Below are positions 63,971-64,000 of a stretch of 64,000 nt of DNA, in pieces. A program made the translations under genes and the position numbers. The notes under the pieces were generated by a model. The model was not told the origin of the DNA. It saw only the letters and a list, made by a program, of their open reading frames with translations, and ran no database searches. Source of the stretch: Sycon ciliatum (taxonomy: Eukaryota > Porifera > Calcarea > Leucosolenida > Sycettidae); NCBI RefSeq assembly GCF_964019385.1, contig NC_088645.1, forward strand, positions 37,676,632 to 37,740,631. Reading direction: 5' to 3'. Within the stretch, counting starts at the first letter, position 1. Each line of letters opens with the position of its first letter.

Positions 63971-64000
<30 letters not shown>
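63971..64000. repeat. (GT)n microsatellite at window edge
   Basis: At least 14 GT units, running off the window. Confidence 0.9.

Overview
This window looks like nuclear DNA of a multicellular animal, most likely a marine invertebrate. The phylum cannot be fixed from sequence alone. The evidence is mostly non-coding DNA with sparse small genes, GT-AG splice sites, TATA boxes 25-30 bp upstream of plausible start sites, AATAAA signals, and a typical metazoan transposon load. That load comprises a gag-bearing LTR element, non-LTR (LINE) 3' ends, a Penelope-like GIY-YIG tail, tRNA-derived SINEs, pogo-like and hAT-like MITEs, and THAP-domain sequences. The palindromic hexamer repeat (ACATGT)n occurs at about 30 places.

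The most interesting host-like content is a set of short, mostly intronless genes with TATA boxes. Four same-strand paralogues (20.1-20.6, 23.4-23.9, 26.9-27.3 and 31.5-31.9 kb) share only a C-terminal motif, E-F-x6-L-x-R-[CR]-N-A followed by a basic/aromatic K-K-W-K type end. The motif spacing is identical in all four. A second pair of 80- and 81-residue proteins (minus strand 35.8-36.0 kb, plus strand 39.1-39.4 kb) shares R-V-L-W-E-[KR]-P and a lysine-rich S-H-x2-K-x5-K-Y tail. Three further short polar ORFs with upstream TATA-like boxes lie at 2.9, 10.1-10.5 (minus) and 45.1-45.3 kb (minus). I recognise none of these families.

Layout: 0-10 kb holds foldback repeats, a hairpin minisatellite, SINEs, a 1.4 kb hAT-like element and several pogo-like MITEs. 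10.7-11.0 kb holds a tandemly duplicated signal-peptide exon. 13.4-14.5 kb holds a MITE split by a LINE 3' end, and a THAP remnant. 15.0-16.6 kb is a terminal-inverted-repeat (TIR) transposon split by a 739 bp palindromic element with a tRNA-Leu-like core. 20-46 kb carries the small-gene families, interspersed with repeats. 47.9-57.1 kb is a transposon graveyard: Penelope tail, LINE ends, a 1000 bp THAP element, and a complete but pol-less LTR retrotransposon. 58.0-61.2 kb is a TIR element containing a frameshifted spliced gene. 61.3-63.4 kb may be a small four-exon gene with a 168 bp triplicated repeat in its last intron.

All calls rest on reading sequence and translations by eye. No database search was possible, so family names for degraded pieces are inferences.
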